The translations under genes and the position numbers were made by a program. A DNA stretch of 64,000 nt from positions 1 to 64,000 of the forward strand of contig JAUIBR010000004.1 of the NCBI GenBank assembly GCA_030427705.1. The letters are read 5' to 3'. This DNA is from a bacterium. GTDB lineage: Bacteria > Myxococcota_A > Bradymonadia > Bradymonadales > Bradymonadaceae. Every line of letters begins with the position of its first letter. Within the stretch, counting starts at the first letter, position 1. Positions 35,981 through 45,374 of this stretch are shown here, in pieces. A model generated the notes under the pieces. It searched no databases. It saw only the letters and a list, made by a program, of their open reading frames with translations, and was not told the origin of the DNA.

Positions 35981-37810
35981 GTAGATTGACTCAATCAGGT
36001 CTTCGTAAATCGTGTGAACCGCTGACCGCTTGACCTTCTGTGTCGCGGTCATCTCACCATCATCTTGATGCAGCTCTTTGGGGAGCAATCGGAATGCCCG
36101 GACGTTTTCGACCTGCGCTAGCCTGTCGTTAAGCGTTTTGATCTCATCGCTGATGAGCTTCTCGACTGCTTCTTTGGAGGCCAGGTCTTCGAACGATGTA
36201 TAGGTGAGCTGCCGACGCATCGCCCAATCACCCACCGCGTCGTAGTCGATTTGAATCAAGGCAGAGACGAACTTGCGACGGTCGCCGATTGCCACAGCCT
36301 CTTTGATGTAGGGGCTGAGCTTAAGCGTGTTTTCGATCTTCTCGGGCGACAGGTTCTTACCGCCCGCCGTGATGATGATCTCCTTCTTACGTCCAGTGAT
36401 GGACAGGAACCCATCGTCATCGATCTTGCCGATATCACCCGTGTGCAGCCAACCTTCGTCATCAATAGTGTTCGCGGTCGCTTCCGCCTGATGGAGGTAG
36501 CCTTTAAACACCATCGGGCCACGCACCAGAATTTCGCCGTCTTCAGCGATCTGCTGCTCGACCAAGGGCAAAGGCTGACCAACACTGCCGATGCGGATGC
36601 TATCGGGCGGGTTCAGGTGCGACACACCACTGCATTCCGTCTGGCCGTAACCTTCCAGAATCGGAACACCCACGCCGTGGAACCAACGGATCAGGTCGGC
36701 TGAAATCGGTGCGGCGCCCGTGACCGGATGGCGGCAGTTTCGCAAGCCCAGCCGCTCTTGCAGTGGTCGAAACACCGTGAGGTCCGCCAGCTTCCATCGG
36801 AATTTGTCCCAGAGCGACGCCCTGCCCTCGCGCCGACGTTGCGCGATCTCTTGGCCGCGCAGCGTCCAGTAATCAAACAAAGTGCGCTTCAGCCATGAGC
36901 TGTCTTTCATCTTCAAGGTGACCGAGGCGTGCATCTTTTCCCAGATGCGTGGCACGCCCAGAAACACGGTTGGTGACACTTCCCGCAGGTCCACCTGTAC
37001 CGTCGCGATCGACTCGCCGAAGTGCACCTTCGCACCCGTGGCGAGCGGCAGAAAGACGGTGAAGATCTTCTCGGCGACGTGGCATAGCGGCAGGTAACTG
37101 AGCACAGAGTCTTCGGGTCCGACGCTCAGCGTTGGCCCCATCTTCTTGGCGATCTCGACGACGTTTCCGCTGGCCAGCATTGCACCTTTAGGATTGCCGG
37201 TGGTTCCGGACGTATAAACGACCATCGTCGCCTCATCCGGGTCGCGTTCGGCCGTCGTCTTTTCGAACCAATCGGCGTCCAGAAGTTCTTGCCCCTTGGC
37301 GTAGAAGTCGTCCCAGCGCATCAGGCGATCGTCTTCATAGTCGCGGATACCGCGGGGATCAAAGACGATGATATGCTCTATGGTCGGCGTTTCTTCGGTG
37401 ACCTCAATGGCCTTGTCGACCTGCTCTTGGTCCTCGCAGAACAACACTTTGGATTCACTGTGCGCCAGGATGTATGCGACGTCCTCAGCCGGATTGGTCT
37501 GGTAGATACCCACGGCCCTTGCGCCAAGCGCCTGTGCGCCTAGATCCGCGTACAGCCATTCTGGCCGGTTGTCGCTGAGGATCGACACGTGGTCGCCGAC
37601 ACCGACTCCAAGCTCATGCAGCATCCGTGCGGTCGCGGCCGTCGCATCCCTATAGCCACGCCATGAGATCTCCTTCCAGATTCCGCGGTCTTTATTGCGC
37701 AGCGCGCACGCGTCCGGAGTCCGGCGAGCATGCAGAATGAGTCGCCCTGGAAGCGTGACCTCGAAGTGTTCTTCGTCGGCAGACGTGGCCAATCGATACG
37801 GGTCGGTCAT
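35978..37810 (-). CDS. AMP-binding long-chain acyl-CoA synthetase
   Basis: 610 residues, cytoplasmic or membrane-associated. Activates a fatty acid to acyl-CoA through an acyl-adenylate. The P-loop MVVYTSGTTGNPKGAML (about 205-221), GYGQTECSGVSHLNPP and the hinge WLHTGDIGKIDDDGFLSITGRKKEIIITAGGKN are typical of FadD-like long-chain enzymes. The ATG overlaps the LivG-like stop (ATGA), a pairing frequent in deltaproteobacterial Liv clusters, where the ligase may activate the imported acid. A strong GGAGGAGG ribosome site lies within the end of that gene. Followed by a tandem array that begins at its stop codon. Confidence 0.93.
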   Translation of the reverse strand: MTDPYRLATSADEEHFEVTLPGRLILHARRTPDACALRNKDRGIWKEISWRGYRDATAATARMLHELGVGVGDHVSILSDNRPEWLYADLGAQALGARAVGIYQTNPAEDVAYILAHSESKVLFCEDQEQVDKAIEVTEETPTIEHIIVFDPRGIRDYEDDRLMRWDDFYAKGQELLDADWFEKTTAERDPDEATMVVYTSGTTGNPKGAMLASGNVVEIAKKMGPTLSVGPEDSVLSYLPLCHVAEKIFTVFLPLATGAKVHFGESIATVQVDLREVSPTVFLGVPRIWEKMHASVTLKMKDSSWLKRTLFDYWTLRGQEIAQRRREGRASLWDKFRWKLADLTVFRPLQERLGLRNCRHPVTGAAPISADLIRWFHGVGVPILEGYGQTECSGVSHLNPPDSIRIGSVGQPLPLVEQQIAEDGEILVRGPMVFKGYLHQAEATANTIDDEGWLHTGDIGKIDDDGFLSITGRKKEIIITAGGKNLSPEKIENTLKLSPYIKEAVAIGDRRKFVSALIQIDYDAVGDWAMRRQLTYTSFEDLASKEAVEKLISDEIKTLNDRLAQVENVRAFRLLPKELHQDDGEMTATQKVKRSAVHTIYEDLIESIY

Positions 37811-38568
37811 TCCTCCTCCCCGCCCAGATAGGCCTCGATCACCGCTGGGTCCTTGCGTATCTCGTCCGGAGAACCAAACGCGATGCGCTTGCCGAAGTCC
37901 AACACCGCAATGTGGTCGGCGAGGTCCAGAACCATGTGGAGTTCATGCTCGATGAGAATCTGCGTGATGCCGAGCTCTTCTTTGATATCCAGGATATAGC
38001 GGGCCATGTCCTCGGTCTCTTCCGAGTTCAGCCCCGCAGCGGGCTCATCCAGAAGCAGCAATTTTGGCTGCATCGCCAGCGCCCGTCCAAGCTCCACGCG
38101 CTTGAGGATTCCGTACGGTAGAATTCCCACCGGCATCTTTCGATATTGTTCAAGGTGCAGAAAATCGATGATGTCTTCGATGCGCTCGCGGTGCTCGATC
38201 TCTTCGCGTCGGGCGGCCTTCCCAAACATCAGGTTCTTCCACCACGGCGTTTTGTACAGGTGGTGACTGCCAAGAAGCATGTTGTCCAGGACCGTCATCT
38301 GGTCAAACAAGGCCAGGTTCTGGAACATCCGCGCGACACCTTTCGACGCGATATCGTGCGCCGAATATTGAAGCAGCGAATCGCCTTCGAGTCGGACATC
38401 GCCCTTCTGCGGTTGATACACCCCACTGATACAATTGAAGAGAGACGTCTTGCCCGCGCCGTTCGGCCCGATGACCGCTAACAAATCGCCGGATTCCGCC
38501 TCGATTGAGACGCCATCAAGCGCTTTGACTCCCGAAAACGACAGCGAGATGTCCTGCACAGAAAGCAT
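37807..38568 (-). CDS. livG: Branched-chain amino acid-type ABC transporter ATPase LivG
   Basis: 253 residues. Walker A GPNGAGKTS near residue 34, Q-loop FQNLALFDQMTV, signature LPYGILKRVELGRAL (a variant of LSYGxQR usual in LivG-like proteins), Walker B LLLLDEPAAGL and the His switch ILIEHE. LivG normally works with LivF, LivH and LivM; those permeases are absent from the window and LivF is 30 kb away. It overlaps the acyl-CoA synthetase gene by four bases and follows the hydratase gene. Confidence 0.9.
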   Translation of the reverse strand: MLSVQDISLSFSGVKALDGVSIEAESGDLLAVIGPNGAGKTSLFNCISGVYQPQKGDVRLEGDSLLQYSAHDIASKGVARMFQNLALFDQMTVLDNMLLGSHHLYKTPWWKNLMFGKAARREEIEHRERIEDIIDFLHLEQYRKMPVGILPYGILKRVELGRALAMQPKLLLLDEPAAGLNSEETEDMARYILDIKEELGITQILIEHELHMVLDLADHIAVLDFGKRIAFGSPDEIRKDPAVIEAYLGGEEE

Positions 38569-38607
38569 GCACTACCCTTAGCGTGTTCTGGCCCAAGCGG
38601 CTAGCGC

Positions 38608-39393
38608 TCAGAAACGAACGCTGACCGTGCCTAAGCCCGAGACCTCGGCTACCAATGCATCACCTGTTTCGACAGGAGTCACGGGGCCCAGCGCCCCTGA
38701 GAGCACGATGTCCCCAGCTTTGATACCGTCGCCCATTGCACCCAGGGTGTTCGCAAGCCACGCAACCGCATTGACGGGATGATCCAGACACGCTGCACCG
38801 GCGCCCGTGGACACGACTCGCCCGTTCTTTCGCAGGACCATGCCGCAGTTTCTAAGGTCCAGGCCTTCCAGCGCGCGCGGAGGGCCGCCTACCACAAACA
38901 AGCCGCTTGAAGCGTTGTCCGCGATGGTGTCCTCGTACTTGATCTTCCAGTCTGCGATGCGCGAGTCGATGATTTCGATCGCGGGAAGTAAATAGTTTGT
39001 CGCACGGATGACGTCGGTTGGGGTCACGCCGGGTCCTGAAAGGTCCTCGGACATGACAAATGCAATCTCGGCCTCAGCCCGTGGCTGCAACAGCAACGAG
39101 ATAGGCGCCAAGCCTCCGTCTGGAACCACCATGTCGTCCAAGAGCGTTCCAAAATCAGGCTCGTTAACGTTAAGCCAAGCCTGAATGGCATGACTGGTCA
39201 GACCGATTTTTCGCCCCACGATTTGGGCGGGACGACCATGAAACCCGCTTTCTAAGCGCCGCTCGATGTTCTTTCGCTGCACCTGATAAGCGTCTTCGAC
39301 TGAGATATCGCCCATCTCAGTCAATTGCCCGCAAGGTGTGCGGGCCTCAAAAGCGGCGTGTAGCGAATCTGCGAACTCATGGATCGTCGGCAT
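38608..39393 (-). CDS. 2-keto-4-pentenoate hydratase family enzyme
   Basis: 261 residues from the ATG at 39393, matching family length; the frame extends upstream. Family segments: AYQVQRKNIERRL, IVGRKIGLTS, FGTLLDDMVV, RAEAEIAFVMSEDL, EIIDSRIADWKI and DNASSGLFVVGG. Enzymes such as MhpD and XylJ hydrate 2-hydroxypenta-2,4-dienoate in meta-cleavage of aromatics; related decarboxylases share the fold. No aldolase or dehydrogenase partner is seen, so the pathway is unknown. It lies between a small membrane gene and livG on one strand. Confidence 0.88.
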   Translation of the reverse strand: MPTIHEFADSLHAAFEARTPCGQLTEMGDISVEDAYQVQRKNIERRLESGFHGRPAQIVGRKIGLTSHAIQAWLNVNEPDFGTLLDDMVVPDGGLAPISLLLQPRAEAEIAFVMSEDLSGPGVTPTDVIRATNYLLPAIEIIDSRIADWKIKYEDTIADNASSGLFVVGGPPRALEGLDLRNCGMVLRKNGRVVSTGAGAACLDHPVNAVAWLANTLGAMGDGIKAGDIVLSGALGPVTPVETGDALVAEVSGLGTVSVRF

Positions 39394-39401
39394 GGTGAAT
39401 C

Positions 39402-39734
39402 TCAGAGGAAGACGAAAAACAAAATCCAGTACGCCAGGGACATCACGCCCGGGTAGATGACCCAATGCGTTTTGGGCCCGCGCAGGGCGATGAAGAACAC
39501 GACTGTCGCCCCAAACGCCAATGGCGCGCTCAGAAAAAATGGGATGTCGGCTGCCGTATTCAGCCGCTGCTCCGTCCAGATCTCAAGGCCGAGCGTCGTC
39601 AGAGCAATAAAAGCCGCCGCCGCGCTCACGACTGGCATCAGCTTATTGCCGGTCTCTGGCCGCAAACTGGTGTCACGGAGGTCCGGTCGGTTCTTCTGAA
39701 AGCGCCCCTGCGGCTGTTGACCATCATCGGTCAT
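39402..39734 (-). CDS. Small integral membrane protein, function unknown
   Basis: 110 residues from the ATG at 39734. A polar basic N-terminus (QGRFQKNRPDLRDTSLRPETGNK) then three membrane segments: LMPVVSAAAAFIALTTLGLEI, ADIPFFLSAPLAFGATVVFFIAL and VIYPGVMSLAYWILFFVFL. Its ATG overlaps the stop of the GT39-like gene (ATGA, 39731-39734), and the hydratase follows after eight bases. The coupling suggests that it works with the GT39-like protein. No family recognised. Confidence 0.72.
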   Translation of the reverse strand: MTDDGQQPQGRFQKNRPDLRDTSLRPETGNKLMPVVSAAAAFIALTTLGLEIWTEQRLNTAADIPFFLSAPLAFGATVVFFIALRGPKTHWVIYPGVMSLAYWILFFVFL

Positions 39735-41245
39735 AGGAAGAACCCGTTCGAATAGAATTTGTGGAATCGCTTGAACGTCACCGCGCCAAATGCATTGACA
39801 GCGACTCCGAAAATAACCAGCGCTTTGAATACCCGGCTGAGCGGCCGTCGTCCAACGGCGAGCAATAGAATCAAGTACGGCGTGTAATCCAGGCTGAATC
39901 GATATCCAAACTGCTCGTAGCCCGTGTTCTGATAGAACAACGCCGGTGTCGCGACACAAATGACGGTCACCCACAGCATATTCCACCAGAACCGGTCACG
40001 TGCGTCCTCACGCGGAAGCGGGCGGAACAGGTAAATGAACACGGGGGTGGTCAGCAGTAAACTCATGCCATGGCGCGAGATAAGCACATATGGGTCATCG
40101 GGCTGAATCTTTGGCAGCAGAGTGAGCGCGGCGGTCAGGTTCTTCGACAGGAAATGCGCGTTGAACAACCCGTACGTCTTGATGCGCTGCAGTCCCCCAG
40201 CCGCCAGGTACGTGTGACCGAACTCGGATAGGGAATCGAATCGGACGTGATTCATGTAGAGAAGGGTCAGACCGACCGCCACACATGGTGCGCTGAAGAG
40301 CGCAACCTGCTTCGCAGCCGCTTGCCAGTTGTCTTTGCGAAGCGTCCCACCTGGAAACAAAACCATCAGGTAGAAGAACACGGCCGAAAACAGCAACGGG
40401 GTCCGCGTTGAAAATGCGCAGGCGAGGAAGATACCCGCCAAGAGGGGGTGTCGACCGTCAATCGCGCATATAATGTACAGAAGCGTAAATGTGACGCCGA
40501 TGACTAGTGCTGTGAACCACACTTGCCCAAGGACCGAACACCAAAAATGCGCGGTTCCAAATGCGAATAAGGCCGTGAGCCACAACACCTCGGATTGCCC
40601 GCGGCCCGTTCTGCCGCCTTCGGACATCCGGCGCAGCAGAAGGAACATCAACATGACGTTGAACGCTGCGAAGAACAGCGTGAACCAAACGTCGTTGACG
40701 TTGTAATCGGAAATCGCCGCCAGCGGCATCATCATGACAGCTGGCGCGGGCGGGAAGGACACGAAGAAGCGCTGTGTTCGTTTCGCGCCAGCGGTGGCTT
40801 TGCGGTCCAATAACACCGCACGCCCATCGAGTGTTTTGAACTGCCCGTTTCTATCAAGCCAGATGCCTTTATAGGTCTCACCTGACTTCAGGGTGATTTC
40901 CCAGTAACTCGCCCAGTCATTTCGGTGAGGCGGCTTGCGGTCGAGCTCGAACGCCACCTTGCCTTCGCGTCTCTGTGCCGCTTCATCGCTAAACGAGGCC
41001 GCTATCATCGAGTTGTAGGTGTTTGCCAGATAAACGAAGTGCGTATCCGCAGACGGCTTGCCCAGTCGTTCCCAGGCAAAGAGCGAATAGACCGTCAACG
41101 CCCCCAAGAAGATGATGAGCGGCATTTTCCAGCGTCCCTGCTCCCAACGCTCACGCACACCATACGACCGATACAGGACCGTTGCGTCTGCATCGTTCTC
41201 GCCCTCAGGCGCAAACTCGTATGGTGCTTGGGGTTCGTGAAACAT
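39731..41245 (-). CDS. Polytopic membrane protein, GT39-like
   Basis: 504 residues from the ATG at 41245, the first plausible start after the terminator at 41253-41280. About ten membrane segments, the first at MPLIIFLGALTVYSLFAW followed by a long outer loop starting PSADTHFVYLANTYNSMIAASFSDE, a topology and start motif like glycosyltransferase family 39 and related proteins that use polyprenyl-phosphate sugars. Later helices include VLWLTALFAFGTAHFWC and the C-terminal YTPYLILLLAVGRR. Acceptor and sugar are unknown; the assignment rests on pattern, not on a full motif. Confidence 0.72.
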   Translation of the reverse strand: MFHEPQAPYEFAPEGENDADATVLYRSYGVRERWEQGRWKMPLIIFLGALTVYSLFAWERLGKPSADTHFVYLANTYNSMIAASFSDEAAQRREGKVAFELDRKPPHRNDWASYWEITLKSGETYKGIWLDRNGQFKTLDGRAVLLDRKATAGAKRTQRFFVSFPPAPAVMMMPLAAISDYNVNDVWFTLFFAAFNVMLMFLLLRRMSEGGRTGRGQSEVLWLTALFAFGTAHFWCSVLGQVWFTALVIGVTFTLLYIICAIDGRHPLLAGIFLACAFSTRTPLLFSAVFFYLMVLFPGGTLRKDNWQAAAKQVALFSAPCVAVGLTLLYMNHVRFDSLSEFGHTYLAAGGLQRIKTYGLFNAHFLSKNLTAALTLLPKIQPDDPYVLISRHGMSLLLTTPVFIYLFRPLPREDARDRFWWNMLWVTVICVATPALFYQNTGYEQFGYRFSLDYTPYLILLLAVGRRPLSRVFKALVIFGVAVNAFGAVTFKRFHKFYSNGFFL

Positions 41246-41252
41246 AGGGCAC

Positions 41253-41280
41253 AAAAAAGGCTCGGCAGTGTTGCCGAGCC
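41253..41280 (-). terminator. Intrinsic terminator of the beta-barrel gene
   Basis: Nine-base-pair stem (GGCTCGGCA at 41259-41267, TGCCGAGCC at 41272-41280) with a four-base loop and six T on the minus strand (41258-41253). It lies 31 bases after the stop at 41311. Confidence 0.9.
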
Positions 41281-41310
41281 ATTTGTTTAGGATCTGAAAT
41301 TCTAGGTCAA

Positions 41311-42720
41311 CTAGAACTTGTAGGAAGCGTTCAGGAGCGAGAAGAGTCCGCTGCCGGTGCCGCCAAGGAACTCGGGTCCGTTGGTGACGAAAGGCGTCTG
41401 AAGCGTTCCGTTGAGCTCGAAGTTTCCAAGCTTGAGACCAACACCGACCGACCACAGGAATTGGTAGGCGGTAGCCGACTGCGAAACGTTTGGCGTCGCG
41501 TCGTTGTCGAACTCGCGGCTTTGGAACTGGAAGTAGTAACGCGACTGAACGCCGGAGCGGAACGCGAACCAATCCCAGAGCCAGTGCTCAAGTGCAAGCT
41601 TGAAGCCTGGAAGCAACAGACCGCTGGTCGAGTACGATTCTTCGCCGTTGTCGAAGTCATACGACGAGGAGCCGAAGCCCAGCGTACCGTATGCAGCGAT
41701 CGTCGTTTTGTCGGGCAGTTCGTAAACTGGGCCCATACCTGCTTCGATGAAGAAGTTGGTGGACGAGAAGTTCACGCTGTCAGCGGTCGTGTTCATGCCA
41801 CCGAATTCGTTGTCGAACGAAGCGGTGTTGATGTGAACCAGACCCAGAACGCCGAGCTTGATGCTCTCGCGAAGTGGGATGAATGCACGACCCGAAAGCG
41901 AGAAGCTTGGCGCGATCGACGCCGAATCGTCGTAGTTTGGTTCCTGAGCGTCGGTTGCGTAGCTGTCCGAGAAGAATCCGAGGCCCAACTCAAGATTGAG
42001 GTCGAGCTCGAAGTTTGCCTTCATCGTGTAACCGACGACCAAGTTGATGACGGTGGTATTCCACGAATCATCGTCTTCACGACCAACGCTGAGTGTGTTC
42101 ACGCTTGCGCTGCTCTGACCAACCGAAAGACGGGTTCCCAAAGAAGAACCTGGTCCCAAGTTGAAGCCGAGGATGACGTCAGCCAATTGAAGCGGTTCCA
42201 CGAACACGCCAGCCGCCGACGATGCGTCACGACCAATTGGAGCCGAAGCAGCCTGCGTTGCGCCTGGAACTGGATTCGGGTTGTAACCGAAGAAGCCCCA
42301 CGATGAGACGCGGGAGTTTCCGTAGAGCATCAGGTCGCCAACGCCCAGGAACTGGCCAGGGGTTGAGCCGTAATAATCTTCACGGTGAGAACCGATACCG
42401 AACGCGAAACCCTCTTGTCCGAAGAGCAAGAGAGCGCCACCGCCCATCGATGCCTGGCCGTTTGGCAATCCCGTTGTATCCGATGCACGCTCAGCACCAC
42501 CAAGGATGGTGCCCAAGTCAGCGCCAGGATAGAAATCGAAACTTACCAAGTTTCGGTGGTCCAAAGAACGCTGTGGGTAAATCCACACATCGTCTTGGTC
42601 TTGAATCAAAAGGTTCCCCGCCAGACTCGAACGTCGATCTGCGTGGGCATTTGAAGCGATAGACATCGCAACCATCCCCGTAAGGATAAAAGCTGCTAGT
42701 CGTTTTGAATTGGTCCGCAT
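41311..42720 (-). CDS. Outer-membrane beta-barrel protein, function unknown
   Basis: 469 residues from the ATG at 42720, with GGAGGA seven bases upstream. Sec signal to about residue 28 (SNAHA), then many alternating strands (FELDLNLELGLGFFSD, FFIEAGMGPVYELPDKTTIAAYGTLGFG, KLGNFELNGTLQTP) and a last strand LFSLLNASYKF ending in Phe, the recognition signal for BAM insertion. No known barrel family is recognised. It has its own terminator and a leader with a promoter region shared with the divergent EK-rich lipoprotein, so it is probably abundant. Confidence 0.8.
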   Translation of the reverse strand: MRTNSKRLAAFILTGMVAMSIASNAHADRRSSLAGNLLIQDQDDVWIYPQRSLDHRNLVSFDFYPGADLGTILGGAERASDTTGLPNGQASMGGGALLLFGQEGFAFGIGSHREDYYGSTPGQFLGVGDLMLYGNSRVSSWGFFGYNPNPVPGATQAASAPIGRDASSAAGVFVEPLQLADVILGFNLGPGSSLGTRLSVGQSSASVNTLSVGREDDDSWNTTVINLVVGYTMKANFELDLNLELGLGFFSDSYATDAQEPNYDDSASIAPSFSLSGRAFIPLRESIKLGVLGLVHINTASFDNEFGGMNTTADSVNFSSTNFFIEAGMGPVYELPDKTTIAAYGTLGFGSSSYDFDNGEESYSTSGLLLPGFKLALEHWLWDWFAFRSGVQSRYYFQFQSREFDNDATPNVSQSATAYQFLWSVGVGLKLGNFELNGTLQTPFVTNGPEFLGGTGSGLFSLLNASYKF

Positions 42721-42869
42721 GTTTGTCCTCCGCCTTTCACAAACAACCATCGTTAAATAGTGTCAAACTTCGTCGTTACTGTGGTCGTTACGTGCTGAGT
42801 GTGCGGGGGTCATACCATCGAAGATCGGGCGGCGCAATGCCCTAATGACGGTGTTTTTTTCCCATGATT

Positions 42870-42886
42870 GACCGACCAAACGGTCG
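42870..42886. promoter_or_regulatory. Small palindrome in the divergent promoter region
   Basis: GACCGACCAAACGGTCG contains two overlapping inverted repeats, GACCG/CGGTC (spacer six) and CGACC/GGTCG (spacer four). It lies just upstream of the -35 box of the EK-rich lipoprotein, a normal operator place. No regulator can be named. Confidence 0.35.
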
Positions 42887-42892
42887 ATTTAG

Positions 42893-42922
42893 TTGACCGC
42901 TTCCCAAATCGTGGCGTACTAT
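42893..42922 (+). promoter_or_regulatory. Candidate sigma-70 promoter of the EK-rich lipoprotein
   Basis: -35 TTGACC (42893-42898), an 18-base spacer and -10 TACTAT (42917-42922), 48 bases before the ATG at 42970. Confidence 0.5.
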
Positions 42923-42969
42923 CGCCCTCCCATAGACATTTGTGGAACCGAAAGGGAGAGTCAGTAGAC

Positions 42970-43257
42970 ATGAAAGCATTTGGAAAGTTGTTGGTCTTGG
43001 TCAGCTTGATTGCGCTCGGATTTGGCGTCGCATGCGACGACAAGAAAGCGGAAGAGCCGGCCGCCGATGCACCTGCCGCAGCAGACGGTGAAAAAGCAGA
43101 AGAAGCCGCACCTGCTGAAGCAGAAAAGAAAGAAGAAGCAGCACCTGCCGAAGGTGAGAAGAAGGAAGAGGCTGCTGAAGGCGAAAAGAAAGAAGGCGAA
43201 GAAGGCGCAGCTGCTGAGGGCGAAAAAGCTCCAGAAGCTCCACCATCGACGCAATGA
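42970..43257 (+). CDS. Small lipoprotein with Glu/Lys/Ala-rich low-complexity domain
   Basis: 95 residues. Lipoprotein signal MKAFGKLLVLVSLIALGFGVAC, then a mature part made almost only of Glu, Lys, Ala, Gly and Pro (EKKEEAAPAEGEKKEE), with no folded domain. Such charged tails may span the periplasm or coat the surface, similar in composition to spacer lipoproteins. GGGAGA precedes the ATG; own promoter candidate and strong terminator point to high expression. The 42868 in-frame start upstream is not used, as the promoter lies inside that stretch. Confidence 0.8.
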   Translation: MKAFGKLLVLVSLIALGFGVACDDKKAEEPAADAPAAADGEKAEEAAPAEAEKKEEAAPAEGEKKEEAAEGEKKEGEEGAAAEGEKAPEAPPSTQ

Positions 43258-43277
43258 TCTCGAATTCGTTCGAATAG

Positions 43278-43309
43278 AAAGACCCGGTCGTTTTCGACCG
43301 GGTCTTTTT
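43278..43309 (+). terminator. Intrinsic, probably bidirectional terminator
   Basis: Stem AAAGACCCGGTCG / CGACCGGGTCTTT with a TTTT loop and a T-tract on the plus strand. It ends the EK-rich lipoprotein gene; A residues on the left would give a T-tract for the RNase gene on the minus strand. Confidence 0.92.
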
Positions 43310-43318
43310 GTTTCTTGC

Positions 43319-45373
43319 TCAGTCGACCTGTCGGAAGGTCAAGAGATCTCGCCGCGGGTCGGTCCGCTCGACCTTCACCTGAATCTCGTCGCCGCGTTGC
43401 ACACCCGGTTTGACCTTCATTTGTGCCCGAAGGCCAAACTCGTGGATCAAAACCACCGAACGCGAACGGGCATCATCGCGAACATCAAGCACTTGGGCAG
43501 CTAACTTATGTTCGACATTCGATAGCAGGTAGATCATCCAATACTTGGCCGACTCGCGTTGAATCGTGGACGCGATGTAGGACGCTTGTTCGACGTCAGC
43601 GACCAACGCCATGAGTTCATCCTCGGTATAGACGGGTGAGACGCCCTCCGCAGCGGCGACCAACTGACGCTGCATCGCCATATCGCCAAATCGGCGGATC
43701 GGGCTACTGACCTGCACATACCCATCAATCCCCAGCCCAAAGTGCCGCCCGGGATACGTGCTAACCTCGCCCTTTCGCATCGTCTTAAGTCGCGCAAACT
43801 CACGTGGATAGCCTTCAGGAACCGCATACAGGCCTTGAACCTGATCGCGGTCTGGCCCCTCCTGTACACGATACACCGCTGGGAATCCTCGCTCGTCCAG
43901 AAGTTGCGCGGCCAGGTGGTTGTACAGCACCATGAGCTCTCGGATCAGGCAGTGTGCCCGTGTCTCATGGATGATTCGATGATCAACGACCGGCGGGTCA
44001 TCAAATGTTACGCGCAGTTTAGGTTCTGGGAGGTCGATGGTGATTGCACCGTTCTCGGCCCGCTCCATCATCTGTTCTTCCGCCAGATAGTTCAGCGTTC
44101 CCAAGATTTCAGCGACATGGGAGAGCGACTCGGAATCCAGCAACTCATCCGCCTCTCGATACGAAAGACGCTGATTCACCCGAATGGTCGAGCGCTGAAA
44201 CGACCACGACGCAAGGCACAGCTCTTCGTCGTAATGCGCCAACAAAGTCACTGCTGGTCGGTTCTTTCCCTCGACCAGACTCACGGCGCGCTCTGAGATC
44301 ACCGGAGGTAACATCGGGATTGTCCCCGTAGGCACGTAGACGCTTGTCCCCCGCGCCTGTGCGACACGATCAACCATGCTGCCAGGCTCGATGACCGCCG
44401 ATGGATCGGCGATGTGAATCGCCACATCCCATCCGCCCTCGAGGGTGGGACGAACCGAAATCGCATCATCGACATCGCGGGTGTTCGAATCATCGATGGT
44501 GATCGTGAACCAATCCGTAAAGTCAGCTCGCCCTTCCAAGGCGGTATCCAACGACTGCACGGCCTGCTCGGCGGCAGCGAGAACATCGTCGTCAAACCCG
44601 GAATTCAGGCCCGCTCGTAGGACGGAGATATTTTGATGTTCGTCCCAGATACCAAGGCGTACCAAGAGATTGAACGCCCGCAATTGCCCAGAGTCGGACA
44701 ACCCTTCGTTCAACTTCGCATCGATTTCCGCCACCAGCGCTACGGCCTCGGCAACTCGCGAAATGTCCTCGGCGAGCGCGGCCTCTTGAATGGACTCCAA
44801 GTACGGCGCTGCCAACGGGTCAGCCTGCCATCCGGCCACCTTCGCCTGAGCATCCTCGCCCGCAGCCAAGGCTTCAACGACCTCTTGGATGAACCGGTCC
44901 CGCGCTTCGTGCTTGTATTTCTCAGCCTCCAGTTGGGTCTTCATGGCCGCAACCGAGTCGGAATCTCGCGGGCGCCACAGCGAATCGAGCTCCTTGAAGA
45001 ACGTGCGATCACCGCGCAACGCTCGTACGAGGCTAAGCCTGCTAGCGTCATCATTCTCCCCAAACATCAGGTCAACCAGGCTGTCCAAAGTCGCGTCGCC
45101 GTCGCCGCATAACTCCCAGAGAGCCTCTAGATCGATGTTCTGGGTGAGGTCAGCCGCGCGTTGGTCAAGAAGAGCCAAACGGCGCTCGATCGCGCTGTCA
45201 TCCGTCACATCTACGGTTGATTGGAAATGCAGAGAGACATCGGCGCGGCTAGCCCGCGCTTCAACGCCGTCGGATGTCCGCAACGCGAGTTTTGTTGCGC
45301 CAACGAGGTCCGTGACGACACCGATCACGAACGCGTCGTGATGCTGGAATTCAACGATGTCGCCAGGGTTCAT
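43319..45373 (-). CDS. RNase II/R family exoribonuclease
   Basis: 684 residues. The RNB catalytic core covers about residues 290-600, with the metal-binding Asp run in IDDSNTRDVDDAISV, then IHIADPSA, PTGTIPMLPPVISERAVSLVEGKNRPA and YVQVSSPIRRFGDM. A C-terminal S1-like segment (KVKPGVQRGDEIQVKVERTDPRRDLL) follows. It degrades RNA 3' to 5'. The N-terminal region of about 280 residues is helical rather than the two cold-shock domains of RNase R, so it is a divergent, HD- or S1-poor member. The ATG is one base after the scoB stop, so it is co-transcribed with the CoA-transferase. Ends next to a bidirectional terminator. Confidence 0.9.
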   Translation of the reverse strand: MNPGDIVEFQHHDAFVIGVVTDLVGATKLALRTSDGVEARASRADVSLHFQSTVDVTDDSAIERRLALLDQRAADLTQNIDLEALWELCGDGDATLDSLVDLMFGENDDASRLSLVRALRGDRTFFKELDSLWRPRDSDSVAAMKTQLEAEKYKHEARDRFIQEVVEALAAGEDAQAKVAGWQADPLAAPYLESIQEAALAEDISRVAEAVALVAEIDAKLNEGLSDSGQLRAFNLLVRLGIWDEHQNISVLRAGLNSGFDDDVLAAAEQAVQSLDTALEGRADFTDWFTITIDDSNTRDVDDAISVRPTLEGGWDVAIHIADPSAVIEPGSMVDRVAQARGTSVYVPTGTIPMLPPVISERAVSLVEGKNRPAVTLLAHYDEELCLASWSFQRSTIRVNQRLSYREADELLDSESLSHVAEILGTLNYLAEEQMMERAENGAITIDLPEPKLRVTFDDPPVVDHRIIHETRAHCLIRELMVLYNHLAAQLLDERGFPAVYRVQEGPDRDQVQGLYAVPEGYPREFARLKTMRKGEVSTYPGRHFGLGIDGYVQVSSPIRRFGDMAMQRQLVAAAEGVSPVYTEDELMALVADVEQASYIASTIQRESAKYWMIYLLSNVEHKLAAQVLDVRDDARSRSVVLIHEFGLRAQMKVKPGVQRGDEIQVKVERTDPRRDLLTFRQVD

Positions 45374-45374
45374 G

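Noticed and set aside
35516-36033. Open frames over the double array after the cytochrome-like lipoprotein
   Set aside because: Repeat-derived peptides rich in Ala, Arg and Ser without start signals.
41246-41572. N-terminal extension of the GT39-like protein
   Set aside because: It would run through the terminator and the end of the beta-barrel gene on the same strand.
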